Source: Actinomadura coerulea
Lineage (GTDB): Bacteria > Actinomycetota > Actinomycetes > Streptosporangiales > Streptosporangiaceae
Assembly (NCBI RefSeq): GCF_014208105.1
Contig: NZ_JACHMQ010000001.1
Location: 2,604,001 to 2,668,000, forward strand
DNA length: 64,000 bases
Direction of reading: 5' to 3'
Both the position numbers and the translations under genes were made by a program. A model generated the notes under the pieces. The model was given only the letters and a program-made list of their open reading frames with translations. It was not told where the DNA came from and did not search any database. This document shows, piece after piece, positions 34,051 to 42,076 of the stretch (positions are counted from its first letter, which is position 1; every line of letters begins with the position of its first letter).

Positions 34051-35450
34051 TCCTCGGCTCCTTTGCTCATGGTGCGGACGGCGAACAGGGAGAGCGCCGT
34101 GACGGCGCCGGCGATGACGAAGCCGGTGACGAAGGCCGATTCGGCCGGGACGTCCGAACCGGAAGGGGTCCCGGCGGTGAGGAAGGCGCCGCTGACCTGG
34201 GCGCCCGCGGCGAAGCCGACCACGCGTGTCACCAGGACCAGGCTGGTGGCGGTTCCGGTGTCGCCGTGCTCGACGGAGGTGGCCGTCCGGACGACCATCG
34301 CCGTGACGCAGACGCCACTGGTCAGGGCGATCAGCGCTTTGCCCACGACGAGATGCCAGACCTCGGTGTGCAGGAGCGCCAGGCCGCCCAGCGTGGCCGC
34401 CATGGCGCCGATCGCGGCGGTGACCACCGCACCCGCGCCGAAGCGCCGCACCGCGACTCCGCCGAGCGGCCCGCTGACAGCCGCCGTGACGGCGCCGGGC
34501 AGCAGGTACCGCCCGATGTCGGTGGAGCCCGCCCCGAAGCCGTACCCGTCGCCGGACACCGCGAGCAGTTGCGGAACGAGGTACATCGACACCGCGGTGC
34601 CCACGCAGACGGCGAACGTGATCACGTAGGAGCTCCATATCGGAGGCCTCGCGAGCAGGCGCAGATCGACCATCGGTGAGGCCGTACGACGCTCCACGGC
34701 CGTCCATCCGGCCGTGAAGGCGGCCAGCACCAGGACGAGCGCGCCGAGCGCGAGCGGTCGCGAGCCGAGGCCGGGCGCCATCGAGAGCCCGAGCATGAGC
34801 GTCAGCAGGACGCCGCTCAGCAGGACCAGGCCGGGCCAGTCGATCCGGGCGTCCGGGCGGGCCGGCGGGTCGTCCGGCATCAGCAGGTGGACGGACAGGG
34901 TCGCCACGACGATCGCGAGCGTCGGTATCGCGAACATCCAGTGCCGGGACAGTCCTTCCGCGACGGGCCCGGCGATCAGCGTGCCGAGCATGCCGCCGCC
35001 CACGAACAGCCCGCTGACCACCCCGATGGCCACCTGCGACTCCCCCGCCGGGAGGTGCCTGCGCACCAGGATGAACGAGAGCGGCATCGCGCCGACCATC
35101 GCGCCCTGCAGCACCTGCCCGAGCAGCAGCATCGGCAGGTTCGGCGCCAGCGAGGACACCAGGCCGCCGGCCGCGACCACCGCCATCAGCCGGGTCATGA
35201 CGCGCTTTCCGCCGTGCCGGTCACCGAGATTGCCCGCGACGGGCGCGACGAGAGCACCGGTGATGAGCATCGCGATGCTGAGCAGTGCCCCTTCGGCAGG
35301 GCTCATCGACAGTTCGCGCTGCAGCAGCGGGAGTGTCGGCGCCACCACCGATTCCAGGGTTCCGGTGGCGGCCGCCAGCATGCCGAGGGCCCCGACGGCG
35401 GCCTTCCGGATGCGGGGCGGGGGAACGGGGGGAGCCGGAGTCACGGGCAT
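34047..35450 (-). CDS. MFS drug-efflux transporter
   Basis: 467 aa from the ATG at 35450 (PVTPAPPVPPPRIRK). About fourteen hydrophobic segments; the loop GNLGDRHGGKRVM between helices 2 and 3 is the standard MFS motif. The layout agrees with DHA2-type proton-coupled multidrug pumps. It is co-transcribed with and overlaps the FAD monooxygenase gene. The open frame continues upstream to 35564, but that part is Pro/Arg-rich and lacks a ribosome site. Confidence 0.85.
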   Translation of the reverse strand: MPVTPAPPVPPPRIRKAAVGALGMLAAATGTLESVVAPTLPLLQRELSMSPAEGALLSIAMLITGALVAPVAGNLGDRHGGKRVMTRLMAVVAAGGLVSSLAPNLPMLLLGQVLQGAMVGAMPLSFILVRRHLPAGESQVAIGVVSGLFVGGGMLGTLIAGPVAEGLSRHWMFAIPTLAIVVATLSVHLLMPDDPPARPDARIDWPGLVLLSGVLLTLMLGLSMAPGLGSRPLALGALVLVLAAFTAGWTAVERRTASPMVDLRLLARPPIWSSYVITFAVCVGTAVSMYLVPQLLAVSGDGYGFGAGSTDIGRYLLPGAVTAAVSGPLGGVAVRRFGAGAVVTAAIGAMAATLGGLALLHTEVWHLVVGKALIALTSGVCVTAMVVRTATSVEHGDTGTATSLVLVTRVVGFAAGAQVSGAFLTAGTPSGSDVPAESAFVTGFVIAGAVTALSLFAVRTMSKGAEE

Positions 35451-35685
35451 GGATGTCCATACCTCGGTCGAGCCCGGCGGCGCGCTGCGGGAAGGTGGAT
35501 TCGCCGGACCCGGGCGGGCCGGTGTTCCGCCCGCCTTCCACTTGCCGCTGCGTAGCCTCATCATCCGCCCTCTCGTCGTCTCCGTACCGATCGGGTGGAG
35601 TGTGCGGGGGCGGTTGCGCGCCGGGCGTCATACCCGGGAGCCGATGTGGGGGTGCTACGGCGGTGGGGGGTGGAGGAGAGGGGTC

Positions 35686-36360
35686 CTACTCGCCCGGGGT
35701 CACCAGCCCCGACTCGTACGCGAAGACCACCGCCTGGGCGCGGTCGCGCAGGTCGAGCTTGGTGAGGACGCGGCTCACGTGCGTCTTCACCGTCTGCTCG
35801 GCCAGCACCAGCGTCTCCGCGATCTCCGAGTTGGACATGCCGCGGGCCACCAGGGTGAGGACCTCGGTCTCGCGTTCCGTCAAGGCCTTGAGCCGCAGCG
35901 CGGGCTTGCCCCGGGCGGGGGGACGCTGCCGGGCGAAGTCCGCGATGAGGCGGCGCGTGACGGAGGGGGCGAGCAGCGCGTCGCCCGAGGCGACGACGCG
36001 CACCGCCGCGATGAGGTCGGCCGGCGGCGCGTCCTTGAGCAGGAAGCCGCTCGCGCCCGCCCGCAGCGCCTCGTAGACGTAGTCGTCGACGTCGAACGTG
36101 GTGAGCATCAGGACGCGCGGTCGGTGCGTCACGCCCGGCGGTGGCGAGAGGAGGCGGCGCGCGCCCTCCAGACCGTCCATCTCGGGCATGCGGACGTCCA
36201 TCAACACGACGTCGGGATGGGTGCGCCGGCTGAGCTCGACGCCCTGCGCGCCGTCGGGGGCCTCGCCCACCACCTCGATGTCGCTCTGGGCGGCCAGCAG
36301 CGCGGCGAAGCCGGCCCGCACCATGGCCTGGTCGTCGACGATGATGACGCGCGTCGTCAC
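35686..36360 (-). CDS. NarL/LuxR-type response regulator
   Basis: 224 aa from GTG at 36360, overlapping the kinase gene stop (GTGA). Receiver domain: IIVDDQAMVR, phosphoacceptor in VVLMDVRMPEMDGL, FLLKDA. DNA-binding domain: LTERETEVLTLVARGMSNSE then LVLAEQTVKTHVSRVL. Partner of the adjacent histidine kinase. Target genes are not evident; the adjacent MFS/monooxygenase operon downstream is one possibility. Confidence 0.93.
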   Translation of the reverse strand: MTTRVIIVDDQAMVRAGFAALLAAQSDIEVVGEAPDGAQGVELSRRTHPDVVLMDVRMPEMDGLEGARRLLSPPPGVTHRPRVLMLTTFDVDDYVYEALRAGASGFLLKDAPPADLIAAVRVVASGDALLAPSVTRRLIADFARQRPPARGKPALRLKALTERETEVLTLVARGMSNSEIAETLVLAEQTVKTHVSRVLTKLDLRDRAQAVVFAYESGLVTPGE

Positions 36361-37571
36361 GTGAAGTCCCTTTCCGTCAGGGGGAGCCGGGCGGCCACGC
36401 GGAAGCCGCCGTCCGGCAGCGGCCCCGCTTCGAGGGTGCCGCCGCCGAGCCGCACCCGTTCGCGCATGCCGACGAGGCCGTGGCCCGTGCCGCCCTCCTC
36501 CAGCGGCGCGGCGGGCGGCTCGGGCGAAGGCCCGTTGACGACGAGGACGGTGAGCGAGCCCCCTTCCTCCGCCACCGACACGCGTGTCGGAGCACCCGGC
36601 GCGTGCCGCACGACGTTCGCAAGGGCCTCCTGGACGATGCGGTACGCGGAGAGCCCCACCGCCTCGGGCACCTCGGCGTCGCAGGAGGCGAACTCCACCG
36701 GTACGCCCGCCCTGACCGTCGCCTCCACCACCTGCCCGATCCGTTCCAGGCCCGGCTGGGGCGCGAGCTCGCCGTGCGCCTCCTCGCTCCGCAGCACGCC
36801 GAGGAGCCGTCGCATCTCGCCGAGCGACTCGCGCGCGGTCGCCGCGATGGAGGTGAACTCCTCCCGCACGTCCGGCGTCAGCCCGTCGAGACGGTAGACC
36901 GAGGTGTCCGCCTGCACCGTGATGACGGACATGTGGTGCGCCACCACGTCGTGCAGCTCGCGCGCGATGCGGGCGCGTTCCTCCAGCAGCGTTCGCCGGC
37001 CGCGCTCGGCCTCGCTGATCGTCTCCTGCTCGGCCAGCCTGCGCTGCGCCTCGTACCGCTCGCGGAGCGCACCGCCGAGCACGAGCGCGACGCCGCTCAG
37101 GATCGTGAGCAGCGCGTCCCTGGCGCTCGTGCCGTGGGGCGCGACGAACCCCAGGCCGACGCTCGCGCCCGCCGTCGCCAGCCACACCAGCAGCAGCGTC
37201 CGGCGCGACTCGCGCAGGCCGAGGGCGAGGCAGAGGCCGAGGTACCCGACGATCTCCATGGGCGGGAACGGCCACAGGAGCCGCTCTTCGAAGTCGACGG
37301 TGAGCAGCGCGAGCGCCCCGGCCACGTCCGCGGCGAAGATCACGTACCAGGCAGGCAGCGGCCGGACGACGGCGAGCAGCAGCGGGGCCGCCTGCGCGAC
37401 GGCCAGCGCGCCCGCGATGCCGCCGTTCAGACCGTAGTCGACGCCCAGCACCGTGATCGTGGTGGGCAGCAGGGCGACGCACAGCACGAACGCCACCCCC
37501 CACGGCAACAGCCGCACCGACCGACGCGACGCCCCGGCGAGCAGAGCGCGCGGGGGTTCCTCGGGCGTCAT
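36357..37571 (-). CDS. Membrane sensor histidine kinase (HisKA_3 type)
   Basis: 404 aa. Four to six N-terminal transmembrane helices (residues about 20-175) without a large extracellular domain imply sensing in or at the membrane. The dimerisation/phosphoacceptor motif is ARIARELHDVVAHHMSVI; the ATPase domain has ALANVVRHAPGAP and GTGHGLVGMRERV. It is the DesK/NarX-like partner of the overlapping response regulator. Confidence 0.93.
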   Translation of the reverse strand: MTPEEPPRALLAGASRRSVRLLPWGVAFVLCVALLPTTITVLGVDYGLNGGIAGALAVAQAAPLLLAVVRPLPAWYVIFAADVAGALALLTVDFEERLLWPFPPMEIVGYLGLCLALGLRESRRTLLLVWLATAGASVGLGFVAPHGTSARDALLTILSGVALVLGGALRERYEAQRRLAEQETISEAERGRRTLLEERARIARELHDVVAHHMSVITVQADTSVYRLDGLTPDVREEFTSIAATARESLGEMRRLLGVLRSEEAHGELAPQPGLERIGQVVEATVRAGVPVEFASCDAEVPEAVGLSAYRIVQEALANVVRHAPGAPTRVSVAEEGGSLTVLVVNGPSPEPPAAPLEEGGTGHGLVGMRERVRLGGGTLEAGPLPDGGFRVAARLPLTERDFT

Positions 37572-37849
37572 GAGCGCCAGCCTATGGCCGCCCGCGCGTG
37601 TCCGGAGGGGACTGCCTCACGGTGGCCGATTCGGGGTGGGGCAGAGAGGTCCCGCAGCCTGCGCATCCGTCCTTCTCCCTCAGTCTCGTCCGTGCTGGCC
37701 GGGAGGAGGGTAGGAAGGCGGTCGAGGCGGAGGCGTCACGCTGGCGAGCCATGGCGGAGTGATACCCCGGTAGCCGGTGTCGTCCGAGCGGAGGAGATCG
37801 GCGCCGGATCGTCGCGGCGTCGACACGGTTGACCGTTTGACGTGACGGA
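37572..37849. other. Intergenic region upstream of the histidine kinase
   Basis: No convincing gene is seen. It holds the promoter region of the two-component operon and the 3' flank of the RlpA-like gene. Confidence 0.3.
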
Positions 37850-37879
37850 CCCCGCTCTCGTCCGGGGACGGGAGCGGGG
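37850..37879 (-). terminator. Terminator of the RlpA-like gene
   Basis: CCCCGCTC / GAGCGGGG, extended imperfectly inward (tCGTccggGGACg), 50 nt downstream of the stop codon at 37930 in the direction of transcription. Confidence 0.55.
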
Positions 37880-37929
37880 CCTGTGGTGGATCTTGGGGCG
37901 ACTTGGAGGGATCACCTGGGCGGGGCTGG

Positions 37930-38700
37930 TCAGCCGAGGGGCTTCGGGGCGCCCTTCTTGCCGGCGCCGTGACCCCAGGACAGGACCTCGTACTTGACGC
38001 CCTTCAGGTGGCCCGCCGAGGTGCCCGTGTCGTACTTGCTGTTCGGCTTCTTGCCGTCCACCAGGTGCCGGAAAGTGTAGGTGTCGAGGTCGAGCATGAC
38101 GCCGCGGTGCGACGGCTCGCCCGGTCCGCGGTCCCCGACGAAGCCGGTGACGCTGCGCCCGTGGTAGGTGACCTTCACCTTGGTGTGCAAAGGCCAGCTC
38201 GGGCTGGCGAACAGGCCCTTCTGCATCGGCTTGCCGCCCGCCGGGGCGCCGGTGTCGCCGTTCACGCCCGAGCCGTCGTCCCAGAAGTAGGACGCGGTGG
38301 TGCTGCCCGACAGGACGGTGTGGCTCTTCGGAGCGACCTTGCCGGTGGTGTGGCGGGGGGCCTTCGCGTCGCGCTGCCCGGCCGCCTTCTGCCCGGCCGC
38401 CTTCTTCCCGGTGACCTTCTTCCCGGTGAACTTCTTCCCGGTGAACTTCTTCCCGGCCACCTGCTGCTCGATCACCTGCTGCCCGGTGACCTTGTGCCCC
38501 GTGACCTGCTGCCCCGTGACCTTGTGTCCGGTGACCTGCTGCCCCGTGGCCTTATGCCCGGTGACCTGCTGCGCGGTGACCTTGTGCGCGGTCGGCTCGT
38601 CCGCCATGGCCTCATGGGCGGTCCCGGCCGCCACGCCCGTGACCAGCATGCCCGCGAGGGCGGTACCGATAAGGGCCTTGTCGAGGACTCGCTGCTGCAT
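37930..38700 (-). CDS. Secreted RlpA-like (double-psi beta-barrel) protein with Gln/Lys pentapeptide repeats
   Basis: About 256 aa. AAAGG lies six bases before the ATG at 38700 but touches the alternative ATG at 38706, so 38700 is preferred. A signal peptide (ALIGTALAGMLVTGVAAG) precedes a low-complexity region (about residues 36-90) of five-residue units alternating VTGQQ and VTGHK, then FTGKK/AAGQK. The C-terminal domain (about 120-256) has ASYFWDDGSG, KVKVTYHGRSVTGFVGDRGP and a GVMLDLDTYTFRHL strand, matching RlpA/DPBB folds with the conserved Asp. Probably binds or cleaves the cell wall. The repeats, alternating Gln and Lys, could be cross-linking substrates; this is inference. Confidence 0.75.
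   Translation of the reverse strand: MQQRVLDKALIGTALAGMLVTGVAAGTAHEAMADEPTAHKVTAQQVTGHKATGQQVTGHKVTGQQVTGHKVTGQQVIEQQVAGKKFTGKKFTGKKVTGKKAAGQKAAGQRDAKAPRHTTGKVAPKSHTVLSGSTTASYFWDDGSGVNGDTGAPAGGKPMQKGLFASPSWPLHTKVKVTYHGRSVTGFVGDRGPGEPSHRGVMLDLDTYTFRHLVDGKKPNSKYDTGTSAGHLKGVKYEVLSWGHGAGKKGAPKPLG
38390..38605 (-). repeat. In-frame 15/30-bp tandem repeats encoding VTGQQ-VTGHK units
   Basis: The plus strand shows repeating blocks such as GGTGACCTGCTGCCC and GTGACCTTGTGC with few substitutions, at a 30-bp period (two pentapeptides) over about 200 bp. All units stay in frame with the RlpA-like gene. Confidence 0.75.
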
Positions 38701-38866
38701 GTTCATCCTTTGCTCGGTGGTCCGGGCGCCGGGTCACGTCTTCGGGCGTGTAAGGCCCGCCGTTCGGGCATGACGGGTCCGGCGCACGGCACGGGCGTGC
38801 TCGCGACGTGGGTGTGATCGCGTGGGAACGGAGAAGGGGGGAGCACCACTGGACGGTGCGGGGTGA

Positions 38867-38885
38867 GGGGCCGCTGAGCGGCCCC
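38867..38885 (-). terminator. Terminator of the CHAP gene
   Basis: GGGGCCGC-tga-GCGGCCCC, an 8-bp perfect stem beginning three bases after the CHAP stop codon. It separates the CHAP gene from the downstream RlpA-like gene, which then needs its own promoter. Confidence 0.55.
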
Positions 38886-38888
38886 GGC

Positions 38889-39578
38889 TCACCGGTACTG
38901 GGGGTAGCCGTAGCCGGCGACGGTGGAAGTGTCGCGGACCTTCTTCTTCACCGCGTCACCGGTGTTGCCCTCGATGGTGTTGATGGTGCCGTCGTGGTTG
39001 TCCTTCACGACGATGCCGACGTGCTCGACGCCCTTGATGCCGCCGCCGTTCCAGGCGAAGAAGACCACAGCGCCGGGCTTCGGGGTCTCGCCGAAGCGGC
39101 CGGTCTTCTTGAACCACTGGGCGTGGCTGACGGTGTAGGCGTCGGCGCCCATGCCCTTGGTGCCGGTGTGCTGGCCCAGCCAGGACACGAACATGTCGCA
39201 CCAGGACTGGCCCTTGTAGACCGAGGCCTTCTTGGCACCGATGCGGTGGGCGTTCTGCTCGCCCAGCGGCGAGCCGACGTACCAGTCGTTGAACTTGCTG
39301 TTGCCCGACGCGTCCTCGTGGGTGCCGACCTGCGTGCGGGCGAGCTTGATGACGTCCTGCGCGGAGGCGCCGGCCGCGGCGCTCTGGCCGCTGGTCTTGG
39401 CGCCGTTGGCGTCGGCCTTGGAAACGGCGGCGACGTGCGCGGTGGTCGCGGGCTTGGTGTCCGCATGGGCGGACGGGGCGAGCGAGCCGAACCCGACCAC
39501 ACTTGCCAGGGAGAGGACGGCTCCCGCGGCGACGCGGGCGCCCAAGCGCTTGGTCAGGTCAAAGGTACGAGCGGTCAT
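38889..39578 (-). CDS. Secreted CHAP-domain peptidoglycan hydrolase
   Basis: 229 aa, ATG with AGGAGA eight bases upstream. A signal peptide ends at APSAHA. After an Ala/Thr/Lys linker, the CHAP domain (about 75-229) shows the catalytic Cys in QSWCDMFVSWLG and the catalytic His in GVEHVGIVVKDN, with a downstream polar IEGNTGDAV. Cell-wall amidase or endopeptidase acting outside the cell. A c-di-AMP riboswitch lies in its leader, in line with the known link between that nucleotide and wall hydrolases in actinobacteria. Confidence 0.9.
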   Translation of the reverse strand: MTARTFDLTKRLGARVAAGAVLSLASVVGFGSLAPSAHADTKPATTAHVAAVSKADANGAKTSGQSAAAGASAQDVIKLARTQVGTHEDASGNSKFNDWYVGSPLGEQNAHRIGAKKASVYKGQSWCDMFVSWLGQHTGTKGMGADAYTVSHAQWFKKTGRFGETPKPGAVVFFAWNGGGIKGVEHVGIVVKDNHDGTINTIEGNTGDAVKKKVRDTSTVAGYGYPQYR

Positions 39579-39594
39579 GCGAAGGTTCTCCTGA

Positions 39595-39758
39595 GTTCTT
39601 CCAGTCCGCCTACCGGGTTAGCTGTCGGGTTCGGGCGTGGAAGTGGCCCTACCGCGGCCCCGCGCACGGCGGGGGTGCGGATTCACCCCGGTGTTTCGGT
39701 GGGTCCCCGGCTCCGCTCGGCCGTGATCGGCTCTCTGCGGACTCGGCGGCGGACGTGC
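39595..39758 (-). ncRNA. c-di-AMP (ydaO/yuaA) riboswitch
   Basis: On the minus strand the leader of the CHAP gene contains the conserved ydaO elements in order: CGCCGAG near 39745, GGAGCCGGGGACCCA, GGGGTGAATCC, and near the 3' end GAACCCGACAGCTAACCCGG followed by TAGGCGGACTGGAAG. I recognise these as the ydaO consensus. It ends about 17 nt before the ATG, so control of translation or of transcription elongation is possible. Boundaries are approximate. Confidence 0.85.
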
Positions 39759-40202
39759 CTTGATCGGCCGTCCTGATGATCAGGGACTCGATGCGCCCTT
39801 CATGATCTGGTCGGGCGCTCCGGACGGGCTTTCCCGTCGGTCACACTCCCACAACAGGTTCAAGCGGCCCCATATTTCGTCAAGCACGTCCCAAAGACCC
39901 GGCCGACCAGCAAAGACTCCCTAAAACCCCCTAAACGCAGGGGATGCGGGCCAGTCAAGCCGGACCATAATTTTCCTCCGCCGCCGGCCGCTCACAACCG
40001 AGGCGACCACACACAACCACCCCACCTCGCCTGAAATTCGCGAACGAAGCAGCTCGTTGCCCTTGAGCTATCGGCGCTGATCTGAGCCGACCGGGTACCG
40101 AGCATGGAGACGAATCCCCCGCCGCCTACGGCGCTGCCGGACGCGCGTTGGTGAACAACGCCGGAGCCGGAGGAGCAAGCCGGAGGCACCGGGGACCGCC
40201 GG
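39759..40202. other. Intergenic region with no confident gene
   Basis: Contains the promoter of the riboswitch-CHAP transcript and 3' flanking DNA of the MFS gene. Short frames occur (for example a 65-codon minus frame at 39992-40189) but have no family match or ribosome site. Base composition is less GC-rich around 39840-40080. A plus-strand LVNNAGAGG peptide near 40137-40163 hints at an SDR scrap. Confidence 0.3.
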
Positions 40203-41249
40203 TCATCGCCCTTGGTCGAGTGGGCAGCGGAGCTGGAACATCAGGGCGATGATCATGAGTATGGCCGGGACGAGGGTGAAGCCGAGGAGCAGGGCGGTGT
40301 GGGCGGAGTCCGGCTGGGCCACGGTGTGGCCCTCGGTGGTGGAGACGAAGCCGCCGAGGGCGAGCACCGCGGAGTACACGTAGGGGCCGATGGCGGTGCC
40401 GCTGGCCTCGGTGGCGGTCCAGACGCCGGTGTAGGCGCCCGCCCGGGCCGTGCCGCGTGCCTCGGCGGCCGCGACGGCGTCCGGGACCATCGAGAACGCG
40501 AAGAGTTGGAGGCCGGCGAACGCGACGCCCAGTACGGCGACCACGGCGACGGCCGGTGTCGCACCGTAGCCGAGGAGAGGGGCCAGGGAGCCGGCGATGA
40601 AGACGGCCTGCGAGATCAGCAGGCCGCGTTGCTTGCCTATGCGCCGGGACAGCCCCGCCCAGGCGGGCCCCGCAACGACCGCCGGGCCGAGGAAGGCGCC
40701 CATGAACACCGCCGTGAGGCCGGTGTCCTCGAAGACGTACTCGGTATAGAAGGGCAGGGCGGCGAGGAACAGGTGCGTGGTGGTCCCGGTGAACAGGTAG
40801 GAGAGCGCCAGTGACCGGAAGCCGCGGTCCCGCCAGGCGATGGTGATGTCGCCGAGGGCGGAGTGGGCGCGTTCGGGCGGCGTCCGGAAACCGGCGTGTG
40901 CGGTGAGGCGCCGTACCCCCGCCAGTGAGACCAGGCCGGAGACGAGCATGACGCCGGAGAGGACCGTGGCCATCCGGGTGTAGTCGCCGCGTCCCCCCGC
41001 GGCCACCAGCGCGGGGGCCGCGGCACCGGCGCCGAGGAGCCCCAGGGTCAGGAAGAGCATGCGGAACATGAAGACGCGGGTGCGCTCGTGGTAGCCGACG
41101 CGCAGATCGGACGGTGTCGTCAGCAGCCCGGGCACGGTGACCCATACGCCCATCCCTACCGAGCCGGCGGCGTACGCGCAGAGGTCGCCCGTCCTGGTCC
41201 GCGGTTCGTCCTGGCCGGCGTCCGCGCCCTGGTCGCGCAGCGTGGTCAT
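40203..41249 (-). CDS. GPH-type MFS transporter with internal deletion
   Basis: 348 aa, about 100 short of the usual 440-460. The frame is intact and the ATG overlaps the SDR stop (ATGA). The N-terminal helix start (CAYAAGSVGMGVWVTVPGLL) jumps directly into TPSDLRVGYHERTRVFMFRM, which in full-length GPH symporters lies after helix 4; the DRTRTRWGRRRP loop region is missing. The rest (helices 5-12) is normal. It is probably non-functional or altered. Third gene of the FMO-SDR-MFS operon. Confidence 0.7.
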   Translation of the reverse strand: MTTLRDQGADAGQDEPRTRTGDLCAYAAGSVGMGVWVTVPGLLTTPSDLRVGYHERTRVFMFRMLFLTLGLLGAGAAAPALVAAGGRGDYTRMATVLSGVMLVSGLVSLAGVRRLTAHAGFRTPPERAHSALGDITIAWRDRGFRSLALSYLFTGTTTHLFLAALPFYTEYVFEDTGLTAVFMGAFLGPAVVAGPAWAGLSRRIGKQRGLLISQAVFIAGSLAPLLGYGATPAVAVVAVLGVAFAGLQLFAFSMVPDAVAAAEARGTARAGAYTGVWTATEASGTAIGPYVYSAVLALGGFVSTTEGHTVAQPDSAHTALLLGFTLVPAILMIIALMFQLRCPLDQGR

Positions 41250-42076
41250 CCGGCGGACCGGTGCCGCGCGACGACGCCGGCGGCCAGTTCGGCGCCCTTG
41301 AACGCGCCGGAGCGGACCCGGTCGGCCAGCGTTCGGGCGACGATCCGGTCGGTCAGTGCGGGCAGGTGGCGGGCCAGGAAGAATTCGACGGCTCCCCGGC
41401 GGGTCGTCGGAAGGTCGCGGCGGGGGCGTCCGCCCAGTGCGGCGCGGAGCACGGTGCGGACCACGCCCTCCAGCGGCTCGTACTGGCTCATGCCCTCCAG
41501 CGAGAGCCCTGCGGCGGCCGTGGAGTCGTGGATCGGGCTCCGTACGGCGGACGGGTACACGCAGGTGACGTCGACGTGGGTGCCGATCTCCAGGCGGAGC
41601 GCGTCCGCGTACGCCACCAGTGCGCGCTTGGAGGCGCCGTACGCGGCGGCGAGCGGCAGCTGCATGACGGCCATCCGCGAGGAGACCATGACGACCCGGC
41701 CGCGGGAGGCGACCAGGGCGTCCACGCATGCGGCGGTCACCCGCCAGGTGCCGAGCAGGTTGATGTCGAGCTGGCGGCGGACCTCCGCGCCGGGCGGCAG
41801 CTCGGCGGGGGCGGGCCCGCCGATGCCGGCGTTGTTGATCAGCAGGTCGAGCCCGCCGAGCCTGCCGATCGCCTCGGCCACCGCCGCCGGGACGGCGTCG
41901 TCGTCGGTGATGTCGCAGGCCAGGACCTCGACCGGGTCGTCCTCGCGAGGCGCCAGGTCCAGGCCGACGACGTGGGCCCCGAGTCCGCTCAGCCGGGCGC
42001 AGACCGCCCGGCCGAACGTCCCGGACGCGCCGGTGACGAGGACGCGCATGCCGTGGGGGTCGCGGCGGGTGCTCAT
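41246..42076 (-). CDS. Short-chain dehydrogenase/reductase
   Basis: 276 aa. Cofactor motif VLVTGASGTFGRAV (residues 12-25), NNAG (LLINNAGIGGPAP) and catalytic AAYGASKRA (YxxxK) with upstream Ser (VMVSSRMA). A C-terminal extension (about residues 200-276) is typical of SDRs in fatty-alcohol or wax metabolism. It overlaps both neighbours by four bases in the FMO-SDR-MFS operon, so it likely acts on the product or substrate of the FMO. Confidence 0.9.
   Translation of the reverse strand: MSTRRDPHGMRVLVTGASGTFGRAVCARLSGLGAHVVGLDLAPREDDPVEVLACDITDDDAVPAAVAEAIGRLGGLDLLINNAGIGGPAPAELPPGAEVRRQLDINLLGTWRVTAACVDALVASRGRVVMVSSRMAVMQLPLAAAYGASKRALVAYADALRLEIGTHVDVTCVYPSAVRSPIHDSTAAAGLSLEGMSQYEPLEGVVRTVLRAALGGRPRRDLPTTRRGAVEFFLARHLPALTDRIVARTLADRVRSGAFKGAELAAGVVARHRSAG

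Noticed and set aside
38390-38605. CRISPR-like regular repeats
   Set aside because: Units are coding, in frame and contiguous without unique spacers; they are protein repeats of the RlpA-like gene.
40137-40163. LVNNAGAGG peptide suggesting an SDR gene
   Set aside because: Only a few residues match, with stops nearby and no Rossmann start; could be chance.
39992-40189. 65-codon minus frame in the gap after the CHAP leader
   Set aside because: No ribosome site, no motif and composition unlike flanking genes.
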